From Amblyornis subalaris (taxonomy: Eukaryota > Chordata > Aves > Passeriformes > Ptilonorhynchidae), in contig JACAXG010000252.1 of NCBI GenBank assembly GCA_018881555.1, forward strand, positions 558,001-622,000: a DNA stretch of 64,000 nucleotides, written 5' to 3'. A program made the position numbers and the translations under genes. The notes under the pieces are model-generated. The model was not told the origin of the DNA and did no database searches. It saw nothing but the letters and a program-made list of their open reading frames with translations. Position 1 is the stretch's first letter; the number at the start of each line of letters is the position of its first letter. This document shows, piece after piece, positions 1 through 10,940 of this stretch.

Positions 1-764
1 AATTTATGTTAATCAAGGTAAAGTTACAATTACTCTCATGTTCACTTCTATTTATCTTGTAATGACATATTAAGAATAAGTATTAGCCATTTCTTGATTT
101 ATTAGACTCTTCTCTTGGTTTCTGTTATATTAAAAATAACTATTTAAATGTGTCATGTATTAACTGACTCAGAATGCTTATGAGAATGTTCATGGTTTTG
201 GGGTGCACTTCAATTAGAGAACCAAGTCCTTCTCTCCATGAACGTTGTCTTTCAGTTGCAGGATAGAAAACTCTGGCTGACAGACTGAGACATGGGTTAT
301 CAGTGGTCTTGCTTCCCTATCAGAGAGAAGGTGACCACTTATTCAATGTATTTTGACACTGGAGATGCCCAGAAATGCTTGTTATCTCCCCATCTGACAA
401 CACCTGAAGAGTCAGAGCCAGGGTGGACTCACGTTTGTAAAAAGGCATAACTCGATCAGCCTGGAGAAGAAGGCTTAGAGGCTCAGTAGCCAGGGAGAGC
501 AGTGATGAGCACTCATCATCTGTGGGCAGCTGCACAGGACACACATGATGAAAGACTTGCTATTTTATTTTAACTGAATTGGCATGAGATGCTCTAAACT
601 TCTTAACTCAGGCTTTTTGTATTTATCAACTCCTGTTCTCTGAAGAAGTAAACACGACGTTACAAAATGTATGGCATAAAATTTGCCATACAGTTTGAAT
701 ATCTAATAGCAACTCAGACTACATTCGTTTCCCTTCTAATATCTATTTTTGTTTATTCATCTAG
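1..764 (+). other. MAP4K3: MAP4K3 intron (partial)
   Basis: This is the 3' part of the intron before the first recognisable MAP4K3 exon and ends in the acceptor 'catctag' at 758-764. I looked for the preceding citron-homology exon (the segment around 'LLEWVEPMQKF' in the mammalian protein) and did not find it, so that exon lies upstream of the window. No repeat or other gene was recognised. Confidence 0.7.
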
Positions 765-936
765 CACATAGATTTTCCTGTACCTTGTCCACTGAGATTG
801 TTTGAAATGCTGGTAGTCCCTGAGCAGGAATTCCCTTTAGTTTGTGTTGGTGTCAGTAGAGGAAGAGACTTCAACCAGGTGGTGAAGTTTGAGACTGTCA
901 ACCCAAATTCTACCTCTTCATGGTTTACAGAAACAG
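765..936 (+). CDS. MAP4K3: MAP4K3 coding exon (CNH domain)
   Basis: The acceptor is 'catctag' and the donor 'gtttgt'. The exon starts in phase 0 with [20 protein letters not shown] and encodes 57 codons plus one base; its split last codon becomes Asp with the next exon. It matches the mammalian segment ending '[11 protein letters not shown]' with a few conservative changes (Tyr to Phe, Arg to Lys). Reading on past 936 gives an open frame into the intron, but the match stops at the donor. Confidence 0.95.
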
Positions 937-3900
937 GTTTGTGTGCTGTTGTAATTGCATTCAGAAATGTTCTCTGCTCTTGTGTTACAGCTGAAGCACT
1001 AGAAGGTAGGTTTCTCTGAGGAAGCAAATGGTTAAATAATGAAGGTTAAGTGATAATTGTAAGTTCTTCGTTTAAAGGGGTATCTGGTTGAACCTGCTTG
1101 CACATGCACTTTTTTTGGATATTTCTTCTTGTTGAAGTGATTGGACTTCTTGAGATTTTTGGTATAGCAGAGGATGGAGTTGTGGTTTCTTGCATTTCCA
1201 TAAATTAGGCAGTACTTTATTACCCTCTGTGCTGTTTTGTGCTCTACCCTGGCACCATGACTTCTATTTATTAAATAGGTTTTAGTAGAATTGCATTCTC
1301 AGCAGTTCCTTTTGACATCTCTGTAAGGTGTGGTTTGGCTCTCCTACAGTGTGCCACTGTGGTTAGAAATGGTGTTCTCAGCTTCCTGCTGAGACAGAAT
1401 ATTCTTCTGGTGTTTATGGAAAGCAGAAAGGATTAGGACCACTGGTAGCAGGAAACCAAGTACCTGCCCCTCACCAGCCTCGGCACCATGAGTGAGGAGG
1501 CCACCATCTAAACACCACAGAAATTCTCCTAAGGAAGTCTGCTAAGAATTACTTTTTTAGAGTTGTAAGGTTGCCCCCTACACCTAGATACAGCAGTGGA
1601 CCATCCCTCGTCATTGCTTGCAGGTTAAGAAGCAGTAAATAGCTTTGTTTTACCAGGCATAGATCCCTTGTTGATTCATGATGAATTTATACATGGCTCT
1701 GTGCTGGCATACACATGTGCGTGAGTCCAGCTAAATGTGAATTCACTAAGAATACCAGTTTCTACCAGGAAGGTACCCACTGACTTTCCTGCTGCTGACG
1801 AGTGCATCAGATTTTGACACAGTGTAAAGCATAATTACAAAACCCAAAGTGAGCAGTGGATGGCCAATTAATACACTTAACTACTTCAGACAATGCATTT
1901 TATTTTCACTCATATGTGTAACTGTGTGATTCTATAGTAGAGTCCATAAAAGCAGCAGACTGAAGAGAAATGTCCTGTTGTCATTTCTCTCTCAATATTG
2001 TCTGCATCAGTGCATAAATACAAGAATACTAATCCCTTCTCACTTTTTTTATGTGTAAAATTTAGCATTGCATTGTGCCTTCCACACCATTTTAATTTCC
2101 TTGAGTCACTTGTGTGTTCTTGTGTTGTGTCTCTGTTGTTTTCTCCTCTTTGTTTGGCTCCAGTTTAAACCCCTTCTGTTGTATCAGCTTATTCCTGTCC
2201 CCTGCTGGCAGGAGAGTGATGATGCAATCAAACAGATTTTTATTTTTTTAAATTTTAACCGAAAGCTGCTTTTGTATTGTAGGTAACATGCTCTAATTTC
2301 TCATGTCTAATGGATTTATTGAGTTTCTCTTTTTATATGAAAGGTGCCTACAGAGGCTGGCAGTAATGTTGAATTAGTAAGAACTGCTTTATATGTAATT
2401 TTAATGTTAACAAACAGATGGACCGAAACTACACTTCTCTTTTGAGTTGACATGTCCACTTACCATTTGTGGGTCAAATCCCCATTCCCTGTGATGGAGA
2501 CTGCTGCAGCTGTAACCCAGAAGAGAAGAAAATAACTCTTCTTTTGAGAGTTTGGAGAAGGAAATAATTCCCTGTTTTTGGAACATCTGCAAATAGCAGC
2601 AAGAATTAAGTAATAATACATAAGTCCCTATCAGGATTTAGAAATAAAGACAGAAGAAAAGTGCAATGAAACAGCATAGTGTGCCTAATCATGGGTATCT
2701 GCCTTTTTTTGCAACAGCAATATTAAATTACATCAACAGAGAATAAAGGGAGAACAATGTATATGTGAGTTTGCTTTTGTGACATGGCTCGGAAAAGGCT
2801 GGATTAAATCAATACATTAATATTATAGCTTCAGTTTTCCTGTCACAGTCAACATTTTGGATAAGTGGACATGCCTCTCTAAGAGAAGGGAAATGTCTGG
2901 TAAGATGATGATTTTAAGCAGATAAAACACACTAACCCATCAAATTGTCTCAATCTCTAAGACTTCCATTTCAATTCATGCTAATTTATGTTATGAACTA
3001 ACACTGTCATTTTTTTGTAGACACTACAGAGACGAGTGTTGTCCATGTAACACAGCTGGAGAGAGATACCATTTTGGTGTGTTTGGATTGTAAGTTTTAG
3101 TATCAATATATATGTATGCATATATGTGCCTACTGCCTGTCTTCAAATTGGGTTCTATATTGAAGATCATTCTTGGTTAATGCATCCTTATTTATTGTCT
3201 AGGCTGCATAAAAATAGTGAATCTGCAAGGCAGGTTAAAATCCAGCCGCAAACTGTCATCAGAGCTCACATTTGACTTCCAGATTGAATCAATAGGTAAG
3301 TTGGATTTCGTTATTAGTCTTGAACATCCCTTAGACTGGAGAGCTGGGCAGTCACCAACTGTATGAAATTTAAAAAGAGCAAGTGGTGGATTCTGCACTT
3401 GGGATGAGGTAGTCCTGGTTATAGGTACAAACTGGAGGATGAGAGGCTGGAGAGCAGCCTTGTGGAAAGAGATCCAGGGGTTTGGATTGATAGCAATCTG
3501 AAGATGAGTCAACAGTGTGCCCTGGCAGCCAAAAAGTGGTGCTGGTCTCGCCCCTCTGGTGACCAGCAGTAAGGACATGGAAATGATAGGAAGTTGCATA
3601 TGGGGAAGTTCAGATTGAATGTTAGGAAAATGCATTTCACCCACAGGGTGATCAGTCGCTAGAACAAGCTCTGCAGAGAAGTGGTCGCAGCAGCAAGCCT
3701 GTCAGAGCTCAAGGAGCATCTGGACAGTGCTCTCAGTGATCCTTACGGGTCCCTTGCAACTTGAGATGTTCTATGATTAACTTGTTTAGTGCTAAAGAAT
3801 TAGGTATGCTACCTGTCTAGTCTTTGGCATTTTAAACACTATCTCGCTCATCTCACCTTGAGAAGACTCAGTGAAAGCTTCAGCATATTATGTGATGTGC

Positions 3901-6900
3901 TTTCCTAGGAGCAGTTGGAATGGAGTCATAATCCTGGAGTCTTCCCTGGTTAGGCTAAATGTCTTGGGAGTATGATGGAGACTTTCAGCCTCTAAAGGAA
4001 TACCTTAACACAACCTATATAAACTCTGTGAATCACCCATGCCTAACTCATTTTGCATGTGTGTTTATGCAGTCCATTTTTGTAAAGCAGCTCAAAGACT
4101 AAATTATATGATAGGTCACAGGTTACATAAATTTTGTTTTCTTGTGAAGAATCTGAATGAATTGCATTTGTGAAACAGAATACATTACTTTGGCAATTCT
4201 CCAGTGGTTACATACCTGGATTGCATCAGAAGAGAAGGAACAGTGGGAACTAAAATAGTACGGAGTTGAAGGAAGTTTATTTCTGAGGAGAAGCTTTAAA
4301 GTTTCAGGCTTTAAAGTTTCAAACGTAACCTCCCACAGAGAAGAGGACAGGAAAACGTTGCCACTGAAAGTACTACTTTTATGGCTCTTGATGGTTAGGA
4401 ATGGGGGGAAGGGTGGATTGAATATGCTTAAAACTTCTCACTGTGGGACCTCTGCATGAACTGTAGTGCTCACCGTGGTACTCACAAATGAGCTTCCAGT
4501 GGCCTGCTCTGTCCTGGCACTGTCTCCAAAGATACTCCTGTAACTTTTCTGTTAAAATTCAATATATATTTTCTGCAAGTATTAAAGGGGTTTCCTGTTC
4601 AAAGAAAATGACACATTTAGGACTAGACATTCAGAACATTTTCTGGTTAGGTGGAAATATTTTTAAACTCTGCTTATTAAACAGATAAATACATAAATGC
4701 TGCTACTTTTGAGGCAGGTTCAGTGATTCCTGTGAGATGTTTGAGTGCGTCAATGTGGTACAATTTAAGCATACATGTACAGATTTCAAAATTGCAGTCT
4801 TGTGCTTTTGGCCTTAAAAGCAAGGGTTGATGTTATGCCTCAAAACTGAATCCAGTGTTTTTTTCTTACCAGTCTGTCTACAAGACAGTGTGTTAGCATT
4901 CTGGAAACATGGCATGCAAGGAAGGAGTTTTAGATCAAATGAGGTGAGTATTGCATTTCGCTTCAAATTCTGGCTTCTAATGTAAACGATGCAGAGGATA
5001 AATCCATAATGCTATTGTCTGAAAAAGAGTAAAACATTTCAGTAACTTCCTAGGTTAGACTTAGAAGCTGGGGTCTCATTCTAATCTTGTTTCCTAAGCT
5101 GCAAAGGATTAGTGGAGCTGTACAAGAGCCCCATCATATCTAACGTACAGAGCAGAAACATGAGACCAGATCAGGATGCCATAGAAAATATCCAAGCCTA
5201 ATTCTTGCTAATATTAATCTTCACTTTAAATTGCTTTGAAGACCACTGTCGGTCCCTTAGCCTCTCACACGTGGATACAAAAATTTGGGCTTTGTCAGTG
5301 GTTCCACTGCTGAGCTTTAGCTTTTTGTCACAGTGTCGGGTGAGTTGCCTGATGTTTTTTAGTCTCTTCCATGTTCTCTTGACTTACAAATACTTTGAAG
5401 AATTGCCCAACTTTCACAAAAAGTGTTTTTCCGTTTTCAGGAGAAAAATACCGGATTGACCTAAATGTGGATTTTTTTTGTTTTCTAAAATCTCTTTGTA
5501 GTCCCTTTTTTTAGCCAGTTTGATGTGATTTTGAGATAGTTAAACCATTATAACCAACTACCCAAATATTTTTTTCCCTTGCTGCAAACCTTGTGTACCG
5601 GTTAGTGAAAATGCTGTACTTTGCAGGATTTCAATGAGTCTTGTAATTTGGTTATTAATGAATGTTTACAGACTTCAGCAGTTGTTCCATCAGTGTTTCA
5701 TTGGCTGAGAAATTGAACTTATTATGACTAATTGTATTTTAAGGTACACATACAGTCATACCATGCCAAGCTTAGATATTCCACATTGTTCCACAACCAC
5801 ATTGACTTGCACAAAGCCCCAACTGACCCAATCTGTGCTAACAGCCTGCTCTGTGTGAACCAAAGACTAGAGTCAGACTACTTATTTCCAAGTATGCAAA
5901 TGTTTATTGTGGCATTTGTGCATTACTCTCCCCACTGGTCCTCAGTGGTTCTGCTCCAACTGGTAGAGGCCATGTCCCAGGGTGCTGCAGCCCAAGTGGA
6001 TGCCTTTTGTTGTTCATGTAAAGCATCAGGGACTCTGGCTTGCTTTGTTACTCTCAAGCCAAAGCCAGACCCTAAATAAAGAACTGAAAGCAGAACTGGG
6101 CTGTTGACAGAAAACAAGCCACCTAAAACTTTTTCTCTGTAGAACATGTCTAGGGTAAGCTCTTTGGCCGTTTTAAATTCCTTATCTCTCCTGGCTGTCC
6201 CACTAGCCACAGCTGTTGAAAAAAATTAACCTGTTTTCTTCTGTAATATGAAAAGTCCTCATTGCCAGGCTCAGGTTTTGACCATATTTGTTACTTTGGG
6301 GAATTTTATACCACACAGTATGTAGGAAGTGGTTGCATGGAACAAAAAGCTGACTGACTTAAATTTGCAGCATTTTTTTTCTTTGAAGACATCATTAGTT
6401 CAGATTCCCTATTCTAATAGTTGGCCTAATTGGGGATGACTTGAGCTGCTTGCAAAGTTATTTCCTTCCACAGCTGTGACCTTCCACAGTGCTTTGATTG
6501 AGTGTGAAGAATGAAACAGGGAACTGTGAATTCTGAGACAAGAAGCTCAGAATTTGGGCAAAGATTGTACAGACTCAGCCTCACAGAAAACAGAAATTAA
6601 TTTTCTTAGAGAAGTGAAGAACTTCATTGCTGTGAATTAAAATTCTCTTGCAAGTTCTCTGTGCCAGAAGTGAATTCACTAGGTCAGCTAGTGTTAGTAG
6701 GATCTGGGAAGGAGAAAAGAATCTCTACCCTTCCTCAAGAATGTGTAATTTGGCTGTGTAGAAAAGAAGCTTTGTAAACAGTGCTGCCTGTTCAGAAAGT
6801 GACGTGATACCCATTGGAGTATGCACTGGGCTTTGGTTGGCTTTATTGATTAACATGATGGGGTTTTGGGTGCTTTGATCTTCATGTGAACATAAAGATA

Positions 6901-9630
6901 TATCACACAAGTACAAATCACCCACAGAAAACAAAGGTCTGCTGCACTTGTCTGAAGTGTCAGAAGACTTAAGTTTTCTTTTTGCAATGGACATAAGTAC
7001 CACAAATTAGATCACGTTTCTCTGCTAAGGTTTTCAGAATATGAACTTGGTGCATTATTACTATAATTCAGCATTTCAACGAAATGTGTTTGATGTGTGA
7101 TTTACCTGACCCATTTTTGGATATCCACTCTACAGAGTGAGACTAATTGCACCCTATCTCTTTCAGTGATGGCTGTAGAGAATTGCACTGGTAACTCAAG
7201 TAGCATGCTGAGCCCTGCTGTTGTGCTTGCAGTTGCTACCAGAGGAATTCATGTAATGTGGAAGAAATTACAGAAAACTTTTATATCTTATTTAAAAGTG
7301 ACAGTTGCATTAAGTTCTCTATCGGATTTAAATTAGTTGACTGGTAACATCAGTCACAGTCAATTCTTTCCTCTTGGCTTACATTAAAAACAAAATGAAA
7401 ACACTTGTGCTCTTGACATGTAAATATTTATTTTTATTGTCTAGATCACACAAGAAATTTCTGATAATACGAGGATATTCAGGCTTCTGGGATCTGACAG
7501 GTAAGAAGAGAAGTAAACATGGCATAGTAAAATAAAATAATAATGTGTTTTCTCCTACCCTGTAAAAGTTATTTTTGCTTGTTTCTTGCAAATTCTTTTT
7601 TTTAGCCATCTTAGACATTCCTTTGTATACATGTCTACCTTCCAGTCCTTCATGTTTACTTCTCTCTTTCTTAAATAAAAAAAATTAAAATTTTCTAAAA
7701 GTGTTTGTGGGCTTCCAGAAGTACTCAGCTATGCAAGCTTACTTGACTGCAGTCACAATCTCCAGCAGTGTTTTCCTTTTTGTACTGCAATTCTTTTGTT
7801 TAACTTGGTGAAATCTTTACTTTCAGATGCTCTGCTGCAGTAGCTCATCAAGATCTGCTTCTGGAGACAAATGCAAAAAATACTTAAAAATTTAAATATC
7901 TCACTTTCACCCCCAGAAAGGAAATCTACCAGTTGTTCTCCCAACATGACAGCTCAGGTCTTGTAAGAGCTCTTGATAACTCCCAATGTAGCTGTTCTCT
8001 GGCATCTGCTTTCAGGACACTAACACCATGTCTGTGTGAGGTACCAGCTTGCTGAAGTCAGTAACTGCTGTTTTAGGAGTGTCACTGACTTCCTCAGCTT
8101 TCTCTGCCCTGCTGTCGAACTTTGTACTTGTGTAACAGCCACAGGAGCAGCAGCTGTTTTGTCTTTAGGGGAGTGCATGCTGACGTGACAGTTTCACCAG
8201 TAATGAATTCACAAGAAGTGCAAAGATAGGCTTTAACTTTTCTTTTGACAATTGCCTCTGTCTTACATGTGGCATCTTAGAATGACATTGCAAAAAATCG
8301 CCTTGTAAAAATGTCTTCTTCCCCAAATATGGTCCCATCTATTTCTGGCTTGCCCTAATAGTTTCTCAAGTCCGAGACAATGTTTAAAGAGTTTGCACTG
8401 TGACAAACATTAATTCAGATTTCTTCATACACTCTTTTCCTTGCAGCTCTGTCCTCTTGTGTGCTTGAGCTGTGAAACCTTTTCCCAGTAACACGTGTCA
8501 TTTCCTGGGCATTTCATAGGAACTGGTGTTCTGAGAAGACAAAAACCTGATGTCAGTCTGATAAAAGCTTGTGTGTTGCCTTCTCCTGGTGAGCAGGGCA
8601 TGCCTCATGGCACGAGGTAGTTTTGAAGCAAGCAGACTTTCCTGTCTGAATGCACAAGAGATGGATTTGAGTTTCCCACAATCTGCCTTCACTTCAGATG
8701 TTTGTGGAGAAGAATTCAGTCACGAACATCCTGGTCCATTTAGCAGTTCCTGCCTGATAAAAAAATCTTAAACAGTCTGTGAAACAAAATTGTGACTGCT
8801 AATTTCTCTTCTTTGAAGAGAAAGGTCTGATCTGGGACATCCCTTACAGTCTTTGCAGTTGTAGCATAGGTCCAGCTAACCCAGTCTCCTGTTTCCAATG
8901 CTGGCCAAAAGCGGGTGGCAAGAAAAAGAGACTCTTCACACTGCAGTTCTTTCCTCGAGGATTCTCTTGGCCTGCAAATTTTTGTCTCTGGGACTTTGAG
9001 AGCTGGAGGAAGTTTTCTGTGGATTAGGTTACATGGGCTCAGGGATTATTAACCAGAAATGCTCACAGAAGAGTCAGCATTGTTCATCTGTCATTCCAAA
9101 GGCGAGGGGCAGACTGACAGCTTTCAGAACTGGAGCCTAATTAATGGGTTAGCTTTGCAAAGCTCCAGGAAAGCACAAGCCTGGGCAGTAGGGGAGTGAT
9201 GGACCCTCTTCAGAAGCCTTCACTAAAAGGCTGAGAAGCAACAGGGATACATTGCCGAAAGGGAAATTCCAGGTGGATAAAAGAGGGGTAAACATGATGG
9301 NGAGGGTGGTTCAGCACTGTAGCAGGAGCCCAGAGAGGCTGTGGGAGATCCTTGGAGACCANGTCTGGACAAGATTGTGAGGTTGCTTTCAGTTTGGCAT
9401 TGGTTTGAGGGGCTTTTGCACTAAAGGCATCCAGGGAAAGAGAAATGACAACCAGTCCTAGGAAAGACTATTTAGTTATATCCAGGGTTGTTTCTAAATG
9501 AAGGCTTACTTGACATTGTGGCTTTTTTCGTTTTCATTGTAGGGTCGTGGTGCTGGAGAGCAGGCCGACAGACAACCCAACAGCCAACAGCAATTTGTAT
9601 ATCCTGGCAGGGCATGAGAACAGTTACTGA
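765..9630 (+). CDS. MAP4K3: MAP4K3 (GLK) C-terminal part, six exons, 5' end outside window
   Basis: MAP4K3 is a cytoplasmic STE20/GCK-family serine/threonine kinase acting upstream of JNK, in amino-acid signalling to mTORC1 and, in T cells, on PKC-theta. The window holds coding exons 765-936, 3021-3089, 3203-3295, 4873-4943, 7445-7500 and 9543-9630. Together they are 549 nt, or 182 residues plus a TGA stop. All junctions are GT-AG and every split codon rejoins in frame. The product covers the last part of the citron-homology (CNH) domain and the C-terminus, ending 'ILAGHENSY' exactly as in the mammalian protein, to which it is nearly identical as I recall that sequence. The kinase domain and the proline-rich middle lie upstream of the window. 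The gene is in the same orientation as SOS1 downstream. Identification is very secure. Confidence 0.96.
937..3020 (+). other. MAP4K3: MAP4K3 intron, nothing recognised
   Basis: AT-rich intron ending in a 7-T tract before the acceptor 'gtag' at 3017-3020. I saw no repeat family or additional exon. Confidence 0.6.
3021..3089 (+). CDS. MAP4K3: MAP4K3 coding exon (CNH domain)
   Basis: A 69-nt exon following a T-rich tract and 'gtag', with donor 'gtaag'. It reads [20 protein letters not shown] then Leu-Asp, and its last base is completed by the next exon to Cys. '[14 protein letters not shown]' is the diagnostic mammalian MAP4K3 match. The first residues (TTETSVV) vary relative to human. Confidence 0.95.
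3203..3295 (+). CDS. MAP4K3: MAP4K3 coding exon (CNH domain)
   Basis: A 93-nt exon separated from the previous one by an intron of only 113 nt. The acceptor is 'tctag' and the donor 'gtaag'. It encodes Cys-Cys followed by [20 protein letters not shown] and then TFDFQIESI, matching the mammalian protein residue for residue as I recall it. The last G starts a Val codon completed at 4873. Confidence 0.96.
3320..3778 (+). repeat. CR1 LINE 3' fragment (sense), in MAP4K3 intron
   Basis: This stretch matches the CR1 3' region: the 'agctgggcagtcaccaac' and 'ggattctgcacttgggatg' blocks, 'gtgtgccctggcagccaaaa', a body with insertions and deletions, and the 3' end 'gggtcccttgcaacttgagatgttctatgatt'-like tail near 3747-3778. 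It starts about 25 bases after the donor of the preceding exon and is a decayed, 5'-truncated copy on the + strand. Confidence 0.85.
4873..4943 (+). CDS. MAP4K3: MAP4K3 coding exon (CNH domain)
   Basis: A 71-nt exon with acceptor 'ttaccag' and donor 'gtgagt'. It encodes [20 protein letters not shown] then SNE, preceded by a Val codon shared with the exon ending at 3295. It is identical to the mammalian segment as I recall it. Confidence 0.96.
4944..7444 (+). other. MAP4K3: MAP4K3 intron, nothing recognised
   Basis: A 2.5-kb AT-rich intron. No exon, repeat family or RNA gene was recognised. Open frames here (for example 5732-6079) have no domain, splice support or familiar sequence. Confidence 0.6.
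7445..7500 (+). CDS. MAP4K3: MAP4K3 coding exon (CNH domain end)
   Basis: A 56-nt exon after 'tgtctag' with donor 'gtaag'. It reads [18 protein letters not shown] plus two bases of an Arg codon. Human has Val for the first residue and Ser for the Asn. Confidence 0.95.
7501..9542 (+). other. MAP4K3: MAP4K3 last intron
   Basis: A 2.0-kb intron that ends in 'cattgtag' at 9535-9542. Apart from a decayed CR1 piece near 9296-9400, nothing was recognised. The first two N bases of the window occur here, at 9,301 and 9,361. Confidence 0.6.
9296..9400 (+). repeat. Decayed CR1 fragment (sense)
   Basis: 'ggttcagcactgtagcagga' and 'cccagagaggctgtgggaga' followed by 'ccttggagacca' resemble the CR1 3'-region block 'gagcactggaacaggctgcccagagaggctgtgga'. 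The match is short and eroded, so the family call is moderate and the ends are approximate. Confidence 0.5.
9543..9630 (+). CDS. MAP4K3: MAP4K3 last coding exon and stop
   Basis: The exon begins with the last base of a split Arg codon, then reads [20 protein letters not shown] followed by LAGHENSY and TGA (9628-9630). This is the conserved MAP4K3 C-terminus. The 3' UTR continues without a further intron. Confidence 0.96.
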
Positions 9631-10093
9631 GAACAGCACATGGCAGGCAGCTCACTGTGATGAGAACACTCCTGCTGCAGCAGCACTCGTGACTGGCTGG
9701 AATTGCACAAAAGCTGCAGTAACCCCACTTCAGTTACTTTATAATTTATTGTGGCATGAGAGGAAGATGAGAATTGTTTGTGGTATGGACACAGAAGCAT
9801 TATAATACCACAGAAGTGCTTAATTTACTGTTATGTAATCTTTGTACATATGCAGTATTTTTCAGTGAAACTTCTTGCTGAAGCCCTACACTGACTTTCT
9901 GTAGATAGAGGTCCTCCTGTTAAGTACAAGTGTCTTACCTGTACAGATGTAAAAGTCACTGAGGATGCAAAAATTAAATCGGGGTACTATTACAAGGACG
10001 TCTCATGTGTTTATTATAAAGTGGGATTCTAGCAACAAATATAGTACATTTAGCAACACTATTGTATTTTATTATAAGTAATTTACTAATACA

Positions 10094-10099
10094 AATAAA
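10094..10099 (+). promoter_or_regulatory. MAP4K3: Proximal poly(A) signal AATAAA, MAP4K3
   Basis: Canonical AATAAA about 460 nt after the stop codon. It may be used for a short 3' UTR. Confidence 0.5.
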
Positions 10100-10916
10100 T
10101 ATTAACTTTTAGAAATTGTAACCAAGGCTGTAATCAGATTACAATCTTGTTTTAATTTCGATACAACACACTGGTGTTCATGTTTGCACAATGTATTGAG
10201 ATGTGATGTATTTAGTCACAAAGGTAAGCTGTGACTTTGTGGATATGACTTGGGCTTCAAAGTTCCTTTTTTTTGTTTATTTGGGTAGATTTCTTTGTGA
10301 AACAAACCAGTTAAACACCTGTATTTTTATATTTAATTAAAACTTTCCTTATGATTACTTCTCTATGCTTGAAAACAATACCTTATGGATGGGTGTCAGT
10401 CCCAGACTAGTGGTACCTGGCTGTAATTCTGCAATAAGTGTTTGAATTATTAGTGTATACAACGATAAAAAGTAGTATAACTGTTTGTCTTACTAAATAG
10501 TTTCATATCATGATGAAAAGGAGCAACATTCCACATTGTGGAAATGGCTCAGAGATGTTGCCATTTTGACTTTTTTTTTGGCCTTATAACCATTTTCACA
10601 CTTTTCTTGATTTTAGGATGTTAACACATGGCCAAAATTTAGTTACTACCTCATTCAAACAATACAATGGTTACTACACATCACGGGAACTTAGTTTTGA
10701 TCAGAACTATTTTTGATTGCTATTTTCCAATGGAGTGTGTAAATGCCAAGTTTTAAGCAAAATGCACACATTTGACTCCTTTTTTTGTATATGTTCTTTA
10801 TATTTTATTGTGATAATATACACTAAAACCAAACTAAATTAAAAGTGATTTATGGCCTGCGTTATTGTTGTGATTGGTAATGCTTTGAAATATGTTCCCT
10901 AATGTATATAATGTAA

Positions 10917-10922
10917 AATAAA
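10917..10922 (+). promoter_or_regulatory. MAP4K3: Distal poly(A) signal AATAAA, MAP4K3
   Basis: Canonical hexamer followed by a T-rich run and a GT-containing stretch ('catgttgttgt'), as expected of a cleavage and downstream element. A Pumilio-type site ends 6 bases before it. Confidence 0.65.
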
Positions 10923-10940
10923 TTTTTTTAACATGTTGTT

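Larger units (their letters stand above)
9631..10940 (+). other. MAP4K3: MAP4K3 3' UTR
   Basis: AT-rich sequence after the stop codon with several ATTTA motifs and two sites matching the Pumilio consensus TGTANATA, at 9843-9850 (TGTACATA) and 10903-10910 (TGTATATA). Candidate poly(A) signals are at 10094-10099 and 10917-10922. I take the second, which sits before a T-rich stretch, as the main end. The exact cleavage point is an inference. Confidence 0.7.
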
